NCBI RefSeq assembly: GCF_003240585.1 | Contig: NZ_PCDP01000069.1 | Span: forward strand, 79,838 to 143,837 | Direction: 5' to 3' | Origin: Arminella tubonensis | GTDB taxonomy: Bacteria > Pseudomonadota > Alphaproteobacteria > Rhizobiales > Rhizobiaceae | Length of the DNA: 64,000 nucleotides | In this document: positions 26,035 through 34,922 of the stretch, piece after piece | Layout of the letters: the number at the start of each line of letters is the position of its first letter | How positions within the stretch are numbered: position 1 is the first letter of the stretch | Position numbers and translations under genes: made by a program | The notes under the pieces: generated by a model | Database searches by the model: none | The model's input: only the letters and a program-made list of their open reading frames with translations | What the model was told of the DNA's origin: nothing

Positions 26035-26625
26035 ATGGCCGCTGTTCTTGATTCTGTACGCGCATTCTTTGCGCCGTCCACATTCACTATCGACCTCGAA
26101 AATGCCGGCGACGTCGTTGCCCGGGAAAACCTGCTCGACCGCGCCATGGGCGCAGGCCGCACCAAGAAGTCATCGGAAAAGCTTCGGCGCGGTCGTGTTC
26201 CGGCCGAAGGACTGGCGCTTGTCGCCCGCGATCGCAGCGGCCATGTCATCGGTACGGTTCGTCTCTGGAACATCGAGGCTGGTGTCGATCGCGAGACCCA
26301 TCCGGTCGACGCTCTGTTGCTCGGACCGCTTGCCGTCGATCCGGCCCATGAGGGCAAGGGTATCGGCTCCGCACTGATGCGCGCTGCCATCATGGAAGCA
26401 AAGAAGCTCGGCCACGGCGCAATCCTGCTTGTCGGCGACGCGTCCTATTACGAGCGCTTTGGCTTCTTTGCCGAGAAGGCTCGTCACCTTGTCATGCCCG
26501 GTCCGTTCGAACGTCGCCGGTTCCTTGCGCTTGAGCTCAAGGATGGCTGGCTCGAGGGGGCGGTCGGCCTGCTTGTTGCCAGCGGTCGCCAATTGACACG
26601 GCCTCCGGTTCGCCGCGCCGCCTAA
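26035..26625 (+). CDS. GNAT family N-acetyltransferase
   Basis: This 196-residue protein has the acetyl-CoA-binding segment LAVDPAHEGKGIGSALMRAAI and the C-terminal YYERFGFFAEKA of the GNAT family. GGGAGG precedes the ATG. It lies 88 bases behind the ornithine decarboxylase on the same strand and may be co-transcribed. An acetyl acceptor related to polyamines is conceivable from context, but the residues do not show it. Confidence 0.87.
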   Translation: MAAVLDSVRAFFAPSTFTIDLENAGDVVARENLLDRAMGAGRTKKSSEKLRRGRVPAEGLALVARDRSGHVIGTVRLWNIEAGVDRETHPVDALLLGPLAVDPAHEGKGIGSALMRAAIMEAKKLGHGAILLVGDASYYERFGFFAEKARHLVMPGPFERRRFLALELKDGWLEGAVGLLVASGRQLTRPPVRRAA

Positions 26626-26683
26626 GGGCGCGGTCGCATCCGCGGCCCCGCCTTTCGGTGACGGCCGCGGCTCTGTATTGGTT

Positions 26684-27673
26684 TTACGCCGAGATGTCGA
26701 CCACACCGCAATCGCCGGCTTCCGATGCGAAGGCCATCAGCTTGCCAGATTTGCTCCAGCTCATCGAGGTGATTGCGCCCTTGCCGGGCCTGCGAAGCAA
26801 GGCCTCCTTGTTGTCGCTGATGCGGACAGCAAGGATCATTCCGTCGATAAAGCCGATGGCGAGGATGTCTTCGAGCGGGTGAAAGCGGACGCAGGTCGCC
26901 ATGATGTTGGCGCGGGTACCGAGTTCCAAGGGCGCTTTGCCCATCGGGCCGTCCTTGCCCTGAAAGGGCCAGACGATGGCAGCAGGAGCGCCCGAAGAGG
27001 CTAGCCATTTTCCCTTGGCCGACCATGAAAGCGACTTCACCTTCGCGGGATAGCCGGTCATGCGCATATGGCGCGCTTCCGCGCCTGATTTGACGTCCAT
27101 CTTCCAGCCGTGGAGGGCGTTTTCCTGCATCGTCGTGACGACGAACTGGCCATCGGGCGAAAAGACGACGCCCGTGTGCGCGCCCTTCCATTCGAGGATC
27201 GTGGGCTGGGCGGTCATGCCGACCCAGTGCAACGAAACGCCGTTGTAGCGGGCGACCGCAACGCGCAGGCCCTTCGGAGCGAAGGCGATGCCCTCGACCG
27301 TACGTTCCTCGGTAAATTCCTTTGTGGTGCCGTCGGCCAGACGGACGAACGTGCTCTTGCCATAGGCGTAGGCAATCGCCTCCTGCGGACCGGCTGCCAG
27401 TTGTGTGATCCACTTGCGGGGCGCGTGAGCAAGTTCGGTGACTTCGCCGCTAGCCGATATGCGCTGAACCTTTCCATCTTCGCCGCCGGCGACAAGGCTG
27501 TCGCTGTAGGGATCGCGGATGACCGTCAGCAGGCCCTGTCCGGCTTCGGAGACCTTCTCGCCACCTTCCAGCCGATGGACGGCGCCGGCGGCGCTGACGA
27601 AGAACGGGGTATCCCTCAAAAATTCGACGGCCAGAACGTGGCCGTCGATATCAAGCGGCGCGACTGTCGGCAT
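26684..27673 (-). CDS. WD40-repeat protein coupled to the COG0523 GTPase
   Basis: This 329-residue protein is made of WD40-like beta-propeller repeats; recurring segments such as GVVFSPDGQFVVTTMQENALHGW, KSLSWSAKGKWLASSG and SMSWSKSGKLMAFASE mark blades. No signal peptide or catalytic domain is seen, so it is probably a cytoplasmic interaction platform. Its start codon overlaps the stop of the upstream GTPase gene (TGATG), implying translational coupling and a shared role. Its exact function is unknown. Confidence 0.85.
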   Translation of the reverse strand: MPTVAPLDIDGHVLAVEFLRDTPFFVSAAGAVHRLEGGEKVSEAGQGLLTVIRDPYSDSLVAGGEDGKVQRISASGEVTELAHAPRKWITQLAAGPQEAIAYAYGKSTFVRLADGTTKEFTEERTVEGIAFAPKGLRVAVARYNGVSLHWVGMTAQPTILEWKGAHTGVVFSPDGQFVVTTMQENALHGWKMDVKSGAEARHMRMTGYPAKVKSLSWSAKGKWLASSGAPAAIVWPFQGKDGPMGKAPLELGTRANIMATCVRFHPLEDILAIGFIDGMILAVRISDNKEALLRRPGKGAITSMSWSKSGKLMAFASEAGDCGVVDISA

Positions 27674-28767
27674 CAGGCAGCGGCCTCGCAGGCCTTGAAG
27701 CTCTTTTCCAGCTTTTCGCGGTCGAGCTCGCGGCCGATGAAGACGAGACGGCTCTCATGCTTCTCGGCCTCTTTCCATGCGCGCTGGTGGTCACCTTCGA
27801 TGATCATGTGCACGCCCTGGACGACATAGCGCTCCGGGTCGTCCTTGAATGCGATGATACCCTTCAGGCGGAGGATATTGGGACCGTCCGTCTGGGTGAT
27901 CTTCTGGATCCACGGGAAGAATCGATCCGCGATCATCTCGCCGCCACGCAGCGACACGGACTGGACTGTGACGTCATGAATGGCGGATGGGCCATGATTG
28001 TGATGCGAATGATCGTGATCATGGTGGTGATGGTCGTGATCGTGGTCATGATGGTGATGATCATGGTCGTGATCGCAATCGGGACCGCAGCCGTGATCGT
28101 CGTGGCCGTTCTCCAGAAAATGCGGATCGTTTTCCAGCGCGCGTTCGAGGTTGAAGGCGCCCTGGTTCAGTACGTGGGCAAGGTCGACGCCCGAGCGGGT
28201 CGCCTTGTAGACCCGGGCGGCCGGGTTGATGGCGTGGACGACGTCCTCGACGCGTGCAAGTTCTTCCGGCGTGACGAGGTCGGTCTTGTTGATGATGACG
28301 ACATCGGCAAATGCGATCTGGTCTTCGGCTTCGCGGCTGTCCTTCAAGCGCAGCGGGAGGTGCTTGGCGTCGACAAGAGCGACGACCGCATCGAGCTCGG
28401 TCTTGGCACGAACATCGTCATCCATGAAAAACGTCTGCGCTACGGGAACCGGGTCGGCCAGCCCCGTGGTTTCGACGATGATGCCGTCGAAGCGGCCGGG
28501 ACGGCGCATCAATCCTTCGACGACGCGGATCAGGTCGCCGCGCACCGTGCAGCAGACACAGCCGTTGTTCATTTCGTAGATTTCTTCGTCCGACTCGACG
28601 ATCAGGTCGTTGTCAATGCCGATCTCACCAAACTCGTTGACGATGACCGCATATTTCTTGCCATGGTTTTCAGAGAGGATGCGGTTCAGAAGCGTCGTCT
28701 TGCCGGCGCCGAGATAGCCGGTCAGCACGGTCACGGGAATGGGCTTGATTGCAGCGGCTTCGGTCAT
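27673..28767 (-). CDS. COG0523 (CobW/YciC) GTP-binding metallochaperone
   Basis: This 364-residue G3E-family GTPase is thought to insert or deliver zinc or a related metal. The N-terminal Walker A is GYLGAGKTT, the metal-binding motif is NNGCVCC, Walker B is IIVETTGLADP and the guanine motif is NKTD. Between the GTPase and C-terminal CobW_C domains is a loop very rich in His and Asp (about residues 228-258), a likely metal-binding reservoir. The ATG at 28767 follows a weak GAGGT site. A Zur-like inverted repeat lies 95 bases upstream. The WD40 gene overlaps its end. Confidence 0.93.
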   Translation of the reverse strand: MTEAAAIKPIPVTVLTGYLGAGKTTLLNRILSENHGKKYAVIVNEFGEIGIDNDLIVESDEEIYEMNNGCVCCTVRGDLIRVVEGLMRRPGRFDGIIVETTGLADPVPVAQTFFMDDDVRAKTELDAVVALVDAKHLPLRLKDSREAEDQIAFADVVIINKTDLVTPEELARVEDVVHAINPAARVYKATRSGVDLAHVLNQGAFNLERALENDPHFLENGHDDHGCGPDCDHDHDHHHHDHDHDHHHHDHDHSHHNHGPSAIHDVTVQSVSLRGGEMIADRFFPWIQKITQTDGPNILRLKGIIAFKDDPERYVVQGVHMIIEGDHQRAWKEAEKHESRLVFIGRELDREKLEKSFKACEAAA

Positions 28768-28861
28768 GGGGAACCTCGAGATATGGATTGTTGCCCTGGA
28801 GGGGCCGGAAGTCATTCGGTCTCCATATAAGGGTTCGATTTCGGCAGTTCAAAGGGTTTTT

Positions 28862-28878
28862 ATGTTATAAGATCACAT
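28862..28878. promoter_or_regulatory. Zur-like operator upstream of the COG0523 gene
   Basis: ATGTTAT (28862-28868), a three-base spacer and ATCACAT (28872-28878) form an inverted repeat matching in six of seven positions per arm. The left half equals the half-site found in many proteobacterial Zur boxes. COG0523 genes of this type are known Zur targets. It also lies close to the end of the creatininase gene, which is transcribed towards it. Confidence 0.5.
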
Positions 28879-28905
28879 TAGGTTTTGAGGCGCGCATTGG
28901 TGTTT

Positions 28906-29697
28906 TCACTGCAGCGTCCCGACATCAAACCCGTCGACATCCAGCAGAAGCTCGATCAGGCCCTTCACCGCATGCGCTATCAGTCTTTCGCCTTTTTCCG
29001 CTGATGCGGCCGAGGCGTTTCCGGCGACGCCGTCAGGGTTGAGGTCGGACATCTTCCAGCCGAAGGCGTGGGGGCCGTAGGCGCGGAGGTGGTGGAACCT
29101 TCTGGCGTAGTCGGATTGCCGGGAGGGGAAATCGGCTGCCCTCGCCATGTCGACCTTGTCGGGATGAAGTGCAAGCATCACCGATGTCTCCATATCTCCG
29201 CCATGGATATCGATCGCCTTGTTTTCAGGCGTTATCACGCCGCCCGGGACGCCGAAGCGGGTCCAGCTGGTCGCGACTGCAAGCATGTCGAAGCGGATGC
29301 GGGCTTCAGTAGCGACGATGGTCATCAGCGGTGAATTGCCGCCATGGGCGTTCAGCATCACGAATTTGCGGATGCCTTGCCGATGCAAATCCTCGGCAAT
29401 CCCCAGCCACCGATGCGCGGCGTCCTCGAACGAGAGGCTTTTCGTGCCGGCGACGTCGATATGCTCCACGGAGTAACCGACGGGCTCGACCGGCAGGAAT
29501 GTCGCCGGTAACTCCTTTGGCAACTGCTGCCTAAGCCGCTCGATGATGCCGGCGACGATGAGCGTGTCGGTCTCGAAGGGTAAATGCGGGCCGTGCTGCT
29601 CGTGGGCGCCGAGCGGCAGCACTGCGATCCAGTTGGAGCGGTCCTGCGGCTGCAAATGTGGATCATTGTCTTCGTAATGAAACGAAGGTTGTGCCAT
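28906..29697 (-). CDS. creatininase-family amidohydrolase
   Basis: This 263-residue protein belongs to the creatinine amidohydrolase family (also including MftE and ArfB-type enzymes). Metal-ligand motifs are LPLGAHEQHGPHLPFETD, NAHGGN and IHGGDMETSVML. No neighbouring mycofactocin or creatine-degradation genes are visible, so the true substrate is uncertain; creatinine or a formamide-type compound are the options in the family. It reads towards the COG0523 gene, ending 27 bases before the Zur-like site. Confidence 0.9.
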   Translation of the reverse strand: MAQPSFHYEDNDPHLQPQDRSNWIAVLPLGAHEQHGPHLPFETDTLIVAGIIERLRQQLPKELPATFLPVEPVGYSVEHIDVAGTKSLSFEDAAHRWLGIAEDLHRQGIRKFVMLNAHGGNSPLMTIVATEARIRFDMLAVATSWTRFGVPGGVITPENKAIDIHGGDMETSVMLALHPDKVDMARAADFPSRQSDYARRFHHLRAYGPHAFGWKMSDLNPDGVAGNASAASAEKGERLIAHAVKGLIELLLDVDGFDVGTLQ

Positions 29698-29782
29698 CTG
29701 GAGTGGGCCTCTTGTTTATGTCAACGTACTGCGCAATGTCATAGCGCGGTGATGCGGCCGCCGAAAGACCAATGGAAACAAG

Positions 29783-30292
29783 ATGGGCAAGAAGAACAAA
29801 GACGGCAAGAAGTCTAAGTCGGGTAAGAAGAAGGATCACGGCGAATATTCGCTTGCCGATCTCTCGCCGGCCCTGACCCAGGCGGCGCGCTCGATGCGAA
29901 CCGCACTCTCCCGCAACCTGACCGAAAGCGGGTTGTATGCCGGCCAGGACGGCGTCATCCTCGCGCTTGCCAATGAAGATGGTTTGCCAGCGGGCGCACT
30001 TGCGCAAAAGCTCGGCGTCAAGGCGCCGACCATGACCCGTACGATCGGCCGCATGGAAGCGCAGGGCTTTGTCGAGCGCCGGGCGGATGCCGAGGATGCG
30101 CGCCTGACGAAGGTCTATCTCACAGAGACGGGACGCAACAGCGTCGCGCAGATCGAAGCCTCGGCTGCCGCCTGCGACGCACTCGCCACCAAAGGCTTTT
30201 CCGACAAGGATATCCGCTCGCTCGTCAAGCTGCTCAGGGCAATCGACGGCAACCTGCTGGGGGTGGAATTGACCGAAGAAGACGAAAGCTGA
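29783..30292 (+). CDS. MarR-family transcriptional regulator
   Basis: This 169-residue winged-helix regulator has a lysine-rich extension at the N-terminus (first 17 residues, KKNKDGKKSKSGKKK type) before the MarR fold. The DNA-binding part is LAQKLGVKAPTMTRTIGRMEAQGFVERR with wing DAEDARLTKVYLTETG. MarR proteins respond to small aromatic or oxidative signals and control nearby genes. It is divergent from the creatininase gene with 85 bases between, which could be its target. Confidence 0.9.
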   Translation: MGKKNKDGKKSKSGKKKDHGEYSLADLSPALTQAARSMRTALSRNLTESGLYAGQDGVILALANEDGLPAGALAQKLGVKAPTMTRTIGRMEAQGFVERRADAEDARLTKVYLTETGRNSVAQIEASAAACDALATKGFSDKDIRSLVKLLRAIDGNLLGVELTEEDES

Positions 30293-30425
30293 GATTTCAA
30301 ATTCGTGTCGGTTTCAAAATTTGTATTTGCACCATCTAAAAATTTTAATTAAACATTTTAAATCCCGGATCGCTGGGGGATACCGGGCCGATAATATCGG
30401 CTGAGTTGCACGAAAGGGGGAGCGC

Positions 30426-31448
30426 GTGGCTCAAAAGATTAAGCTTTCGACCATAGCGGAAACGCTTGGCATTTCAACGGCTACCGTATCGCTTGCCTTA
30501 CGCGACAGTCCGTTGGTCGCAACGACCACCCGGGACCGCATCAAGGATCAGGCAAGGGCGCTCGGCTATATCTACAATCGCCGTGCCGCGAGCCTCAGAA
30601 CATCACGATCCGGCATCATCGGCGTCGTGGTGCACGACATCATGAACCCTTTCTACGGCGAGATCCTGAAGGCGATCGAAACCGAACTCGATCGCAGCCG
30701 GCACACCTTCATCCTTTCCAATCACTATGATTCGGTCAACAAGCAGCGGAACTTTCTGGAGACCTTGCTGCAGCTTGGGGCCGATGGGGTCATCATGTCG
30801 CCGGCGATCGGCACTCCGTCGGAGGATATGCTGCTGACCGAGGAGAACGGCATGCCGGCCATCCTCGTGGCGCGCTCGATGGACGTGGTTGATTTCCCGA
30901 CCTATCGCGGAGACGACAGCTACGGCATTTCTCTGGCGACCAACCATCTGATCAGTCTCGGCCACCGGTCGATAGCGATGATCGGCGGGACCGACCAGAC
31001 GTCGACGGGGCGTGACCGCTATCAGGGCTACGTCAACGCGCTTCGCAAGGCCGAAATCGAAGTCGACCCGGATCTCCGTATTCCCGGGCCGCGCTCCAAG
31101 CAGGGCGGCTTCGAGGCGGCAGTGCATTTCCTGTCGTTGCCGCAGAAGCCGACCGCTGCAGTCTGCTGGAACGACCTTGTCGCCATCGGCCTGATGAACG
31201 GTATCGCCCGGGCCGGCCTCGTTCCGGGTAAGGATATCTCGGTCACCGGCTATGACGATCTCGAGGAAGCGTCGATTGCCACGCCCGCGTTGACCACCGT
31301 GTGGAACGGCCAGGCGGAGGTCGGGAGACTTGCGGCGCGCGCGCTGTTGGATAGACTTGCCGGAAGCCACGAGCCAGACGGCATCCATCTCATCAAACCG
31401 GAGATGCGGATACGCCAGTCGACGGAGCCCTATCGGCCGCGGCAATAG
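30426..31448 (+). CDS. LacI-family transcriptional regulator
   Basis: This 340-residue regulator has the helix-turn-helix STIAETLGISTATVSLALRD and a type 1 binding-protein sensor domain. GTG is the start, preceded by GGGGGAG. A 2-hydroxyacid dehydrogenase gene starts 25 bases after it in the same direction, so it may regulate that operon. The preceding 130 bases are AT-rich and probably hold the promoter. The inducer is unknown. Confidence 0.92.
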   Translation: MAQKIKLSTIAETLGISTATVSLALRDSPLVATTTRDRIKDQARALGYIYNRRAASLRTSRSGIIGVVVHDIMNPFYGEILKAIETELDRSRHTFILSNHYDSVNKQRNFLETLLQLGADGVIMSPAIGTPSEDMLLTEENGMPAILVARSMDVVDFPTYRGDDSYGISLATNHLISLGHRSIAMIGGTDQTSTGRDRYQGYVNALRKAEIEVDPDLRIPGPRSKQGGFEAAVHFLSLPQKPTAAVCWNDLVAIGLMNGIARAGLVPGKDISVTGYDDLEEASIATPALTTVWNGQAEVGRLAARALLDRLAGSHEPDGIHLIKPEMRIRQSTEPYRPRQ

Positions 31449-31473
31449 GCAAGCAGTCATACAAGGAACGATC

Positions 31474-32442
31474 ATGCCACAATCCCGCATTGCAATCCTC
31501 GTCCCGGGGAAGATCCACCCGCGTGTTATCGAGAGGCTCGGCGAGCGTTTCGATATTGTCGCGGCTGAACGGGCCGACAGCCCTTCGATCGATACGGAAA
31601 CGGCGAAGCGCATACGCGGTGTCGCGTCTGCCGGAGGGTTCAATGCTGCATGGATCGACGCCTTGCCCAATCTCGAGGTGATTGCCAATTTCGGGGTGGG
31701 TTATGACGGGATCGCCGTTGCCCATGCGGCGTCCAAGGGCATCGTCGTCACCAATACGCCCGACGTGCTCAACGACGAGGTTGCGGATACTGCGATCGGT
31801 CTGCTGTTGAACACGTTGCGGCAGATGCCGCGAGCCGAAAACTGGTTGCGAGCCGGCAATTGGAAATCAGGCCAGTCGTTTCCGCTTTCACCTTTCTCGA
31901 TGAAGGGGCGGCATGTCGGGCTATTCGGTCTCGGTCGTATCGGGCATGAAATTGCCAAGCGGCTGGAGCCATTCAAGGTCAAGATCAGCTATCATACGCG
32001 GTCGCATCACGAGGGCGTTGCCTATGACTATTTTTCGACCTTGAAGCAGATGGCTGCGGCGGTCGATACCATCATCGCCATCGTGCCGAAAACCGCCGAG
32101 ACGCATAAGGTAATCGACGCCGAAGTTCTGGGGCTGCTCGGGCCAAACGGCGTGCTGATCAATGTCGGGCGCGGCTGGTCGGTCGACGAGGATGCGCTGA
32201 TCGCAGCGTTGCGCGACGGCAAGCTCGGGGCGGCGGGCCTCGACGTCTTCTACGACGAGCCGATTGTGCCGGCAGAACTGCTTTCGCTGCCGAATGCAAC
32301 GCTGTTGCCGCATATTGCCTCGGCCTCCGTGCCGACCCGCAACGCTATGGCTGATCTCGTTGCCGAGAACATTATCCAATGGTTCGAGACGGGCGTGCCC
32401 GCAACGCCGGTGCCCGAAACCCCGCCGAAATCAAAGGGCTGA
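31474..32442 (+). CDS. D-2-hydroxyacid dehydrogenase (NAD-dependent)
   Basis: This 322-residue enzyme would reduce glyoxylate/hydroxypyruvate-type 2-oxo acids or run in reverse. The NAD fold is GLFGLGRIGHEIAKRL; catalytic residues lie in INVGRGWSVDED (Arg), YDEP (Glu) and LLPHIAS (His). The ATG at 31474 follows AAGGAAC. It is in an operon with the LacI regulator before it. Its 3' end overlaps the convergent hydrolase gene by 12 bases. The exact oxo acid is not clear. Confidence 0.92.
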   Translation: MPQSRIAILVPGKIHPRVIERLGERFDIVAAERADSPSIDTETAKRIRGVASAGGFNAAWIDALPNLEVIANFGVGYDGIAVAHAASKGIVVTNTPDVLNDEVADTAIGLLLNTLRQMPRAENWLRAGNWKSGQSFPLSPFSMKGRHVGLFGLGRIGHEIAKRLEPFKVKISYHTRSHHEGVAYDYFSTLKQMAAAVDTIIAIVPKTAETHKVIDAEVLGLLGPNGVLINVGRGWSVDEDALIAALRDGKLGAAGLDVFYDEPIVPAELLSLPNATLLPHIASASVPTRNAMADLVAENIIQWFETGVPATPVPETPPKSKG

Positions 32443-33219
32443 TTGCTTCAGCGGCGCCCGTGTCGCCGCTGCCTTGCCTGCCGCGTAATCACGGACGGCA
32501 TCGCCAAAAGCCTCGAACAGCCTCCGTGACGGCAGGTCGGTCTCCGCCCAATATTCCGGGTGCCACTGCACGCCGACGGCGAAGGCCTTTGCGTCGATGA
32601 CGGAGACCGCCTCGATGGTTCCGTCCTCGGCCGTTGCTTCGACCTGCAGGCGCGGCGCAGTCGTGGCGATTGCCTGGCGATGAAGCGAGTTCACCTGTAC
32701 CTCGCCAGGCCCGATATATCGGGCAATACAGGAACCTTCCTTCACGAAGACGCTCTGGCGAATCACATACATCGCATCGCGCTCCGGCGTTGTCGGCTTA
32801 CGATGGTCCCAGATGCCGGGCTGTTCCTGGATTTCGCTAGCAAGCGAACCGCCCAGCGCGACGTTCAGCTCCTGTATGCCGCGGCAGATCGCCAGCAGCG
32901 GGATAGCGCGGTCGATGGCGCGGCGGATCAGGGGCAGGGACGTCGCGTCGCGCGCCGGGTCGAACGGGCCGTCCGCCTCGGTTGCTTCCTTTCCGTAGAG
33001 CGACGGGTGCACGTTGCTGGCAGAGCCTGAAACAAGCACACCGTCAACACGGTCGAGGATTGCATCGAGATCATAGGCGTCGCCCATGGCGGGAACGATC
33101 ATCACCATCAGGCCGGCGACGTTGGAGGCTGCCTGGATATATTGCTGTTGTGCCGCGTGCCACGTCGCCCCGTCCAGGACGCGAATGTCGGCAGGTATGG
33201 CGATGATTGGCTTCGTCAT
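32431..33219 (-). CDS. gamma-glutamyl-gamma-aminobutyrate hydrolase (PuuD-like)
   Basis: This 262-residue class I glutamine-amidotransferase-like hydrolase is of the peptidase C26 family. The catalytic cysteine is in LLAICRGIQELN and the histidine in VGVQWHPEYWAE. Homologues split gamma-glutamyl-GABA in putrescine catabolism. The ATG at 33219 was chosen; the upstream in-frame stretch is not conserved in type. The convergent overlap with the dehydrogenase gene is 12 bases. No other puu genes are visible here. Confidence 0.88.
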   Translation of the reverse strand: MTKPIIAIPADIRVLDGATWHAAQQQYIQAASNVAGLMVMIVPAMGDAYDLDAILDRVDGVLVSGSASNVHPSLYGKEATEADGPFDPARDATSLPLIRRAIDRAIPLLAICRGIQELNVALGGSLASEIQEQPGIWDHRKPTTPERDAMYVIRQSVFVKEGSCIARYIGPGEVQVNSLHRQAIATTAPRLQVEATAEDGTIEAVSVIDAKAFAVGVQWHPEYWAETDLPSRRLFEAFGDAVRDYAAGKAAATRAPLKQSAL

Positions 33220-33449
33220 CGAAAGCTCCGGTAAAAATGCCCGATTTCCTTGTTTGTTGAGAGCGCAGAACATGACTGAAGTCAACGGTTCTGCACGCAG
33301 GGAACGGTTAAATCAATGGAATTTCGCCAACTTGATAGCGCGCAAAAGTAGTGTCCTCGACGTTCAGATCACTCCTGCGATACGCTCTTTGACGACGCCG
33401 ACGCGGCAAAAAGATTAGTGAATGCAAGACTTGAAAGAGGATGTGCGAC

Positions 33450-33527
33450 ATGATTAGCTCCAGCCGCTGCTGCAAGATCGGGACAGCCGATATTTTCCTC
33501 AGTGCTATCTATCCGGGAGGCTTTTGA
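33450..33527 (+). CDS. small ORF overlapping the TRAP binding-protein start
   Basis: This 25-codon frame starts ATG ATT AGC with AGAGG nine bases upstream; an in-frame ATG at 33441 also exists. Its TGA at 33525-33527 overlaps the next gene's ATG at 33527, and the next gene's GGGAGG lies inside it. It begins MISSSRCCKI. The arrangement suggests coupling, but a chance frame is possible. Confidence 0.3.
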   Translation: MISSSRCCKIGTADIFLSAIYPGGF

Positions 33528-34636
33528 TGGATCGCCGTTCGTTCATCAGAAAGGCGGGCGCGATCGGTGCCGGTGCTGCAGCATCCTCGACACTGGCGGC
33601 GCCTGCGATCGCGCAGGAAAATCCGAAGATTACCTGGCGGATGACGTCGTCCTTCCCGAAGACCCTGGATACGATCTATGGCGGCGCCGATGACATCGCG
33701 AGCCATGTCTCGAGCGCGACTGGCGGCAATTTCACCATCCAGACCTTTGAGGCCGGCGAAATCATACCGGGACTTCAGGCAGCCGATGCGGTCAGTGCGG
33801 GTACGGTCGAGGCGGCGCATACCTGCTCTTACTATTTCTGGAACAAGGACCCGACCTACGCAATCGGAACGACTATCCCTTTCGGTTTGAATGCCCGGCT
33901 GTCGAACGCCTGGTTCTATCAAGGCGATGGTAATACGCTGATGAACGAATTCTATGCCACCCAGGGTCTCTATGGTCTCCCTGCAGGGAATACCGGCGTG
34001 CAGATGGGTGGATGGTTCCGCAAGGAAATCAATACGCTCGATGATCTGAAGGGGCTGAAGATGCGCATTTCCGGCTTGGCCGGCAGCGTTATCGCCAAGA
34101 TCGGCGTAGTGCCGCAGCAGGACATTGCCACCGCCGATCTCTATTCCGCGCTTGACAAGGGCGTGATCGACGCCTGCGAATGGGTGGGGCCGTACGATGA
34201 TCTTAAACTGGGATTCCAGAAGGTTGCCAAGTTCTACTATTATCCAGGCTGGTGGGAAGGCGGCACGGTCATTCACGCCTTTTTCAATCTCGACAAGTGG
34301 AACGGCCTGCCGAAGAATTACCAGGCAGCCCTGACCGACGCCTGCGCCTTTGCCAATACCAACATGCTGGCAAAATACGACGTCAAGAACCCGCAGGCCC
34401 TGAAGGAGATCGTTGCCGATGGGGCGACCTTGCGTCCGTTCAGCCAGGAGATCATGGAAGCCTGCTTTCAAGCGGCGACCGGGATTTATGCCGATATTTC
34501 CAAATCGAACGCATCCTTCAAGAAGATCTACGACAATCAGGTAGCGTACAAAAAGGACGCATATTTGTGGATGCAGCTTTCGGAATACACGTTCGACACG
34601 TTCATGATGATACAACAGCGGGCCGGAAAACTTTGA
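33527..34636 (+). CDS. TRAP transporter substrate-binding protein (DctP/TakP type)
   Basis: This 369-residue periplasmic protein has a twin-arginine signal, MDRRSFIRKAGAIGAGAAA, ending near APAIAQ. The mature part begins KITWRMTSSFPKTLDTIYGG, typical of the TakP-like subgroup that binds 2-oxo acids or carboxylates. The conserved LKGLKMRISGLAG and GVIDACEWVGPYDD segments are clear. GGGAGG precedes the ATG at 33527; a TTG at 33524 is less likely. No DctQ/DctM membrane partner gene is adjacent, so it must use an unlinked permease or act otherwise. Confidence 0.9.
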   Translation: MDRRSFIRKAGAIGAGAAASSTLAAPAIAQENPKITWRMTSSFPKTLDTIYGGADDIASHVSSATGGNFTIQTFEAGEIIPGLQAADAVSAGTVEAAHTCSYYFWNKDPTYAIGTTIPFGLNARLSNAWFYQGDGNTLMNEFYATQGLYGLPAGNTGVQMGGWFRKEINTLDDLKGLKMRISGLAGSVIAKIGVVPQQDIATADLYSALDKGVIDACEWVGPYDDLKLGFQKVAKFYYYPGWWEGGTVIHAFFNLDKWNGLPKNYQAALTDACAFANTNMLAKYDVKNPQALKEIVADGATLRPFSQEIMEACFQAATGIYADISKSNASFKKIYDNQVAYKKDAYLWMQLSEYTFDTFMMIQQRAGKL

Positions 34637-34922
34637 TGTGAGTGATCGGTCGCGGAGCACGTCGGCCTCGACCAAGGCCAGCTTCGCGCCAATCCGTCGC
34701 CAGTAGCTATGTTGTTTATTTTTTCTTATGCAATTTTCGATAGAAATACTATTCTGAAGTAGAGTAATTTTGACAATCATGCACGACAAAGATGCAAAAT
34801 ATCACTCATATTGCCATAAAATACGCCTAAAATTTAGAAAAATTGACCAAATCCGTCTAAATCGGGCAATCAATTTTTAAATGGTTTTGATTACAGTGCC
34901 AGCCGCACCAGGGGGACTCTGT
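34637..34922. other. AT-rich intergenic region
   Basis: This 286-base gap is clearly more AT-rich than its surroundings, mainly from about 34710 to 34890, with several runs of A and T. I found no protein frame, terminator or clear operator. It probably carries the promoter of the following GGDEF-EAL gene; AT-richness may also reflect binding by a nucleoid protein. Confidence 0.4.

Noticed and set aside
26640..26670. CCGCGGCC/GGCCGCGG hairpin between two convergent genes
   Set aside because: There is no T-tract and the stem overlaps ordinary GC-rich sequence, so it was not called a terminator.
27998..28084. Short repeat array that might be a CRISPR or satellite
   Set aside because: The repetition is in-frame His/Asp codons inside a conserved GTPase, without spacers of constant length.
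27757..28830. Plus-strand frame of 357 residues opposite the COG0523 gene
   Set aside because: The other strand has all GTPase motifs; this frame is low-complexity antisense.
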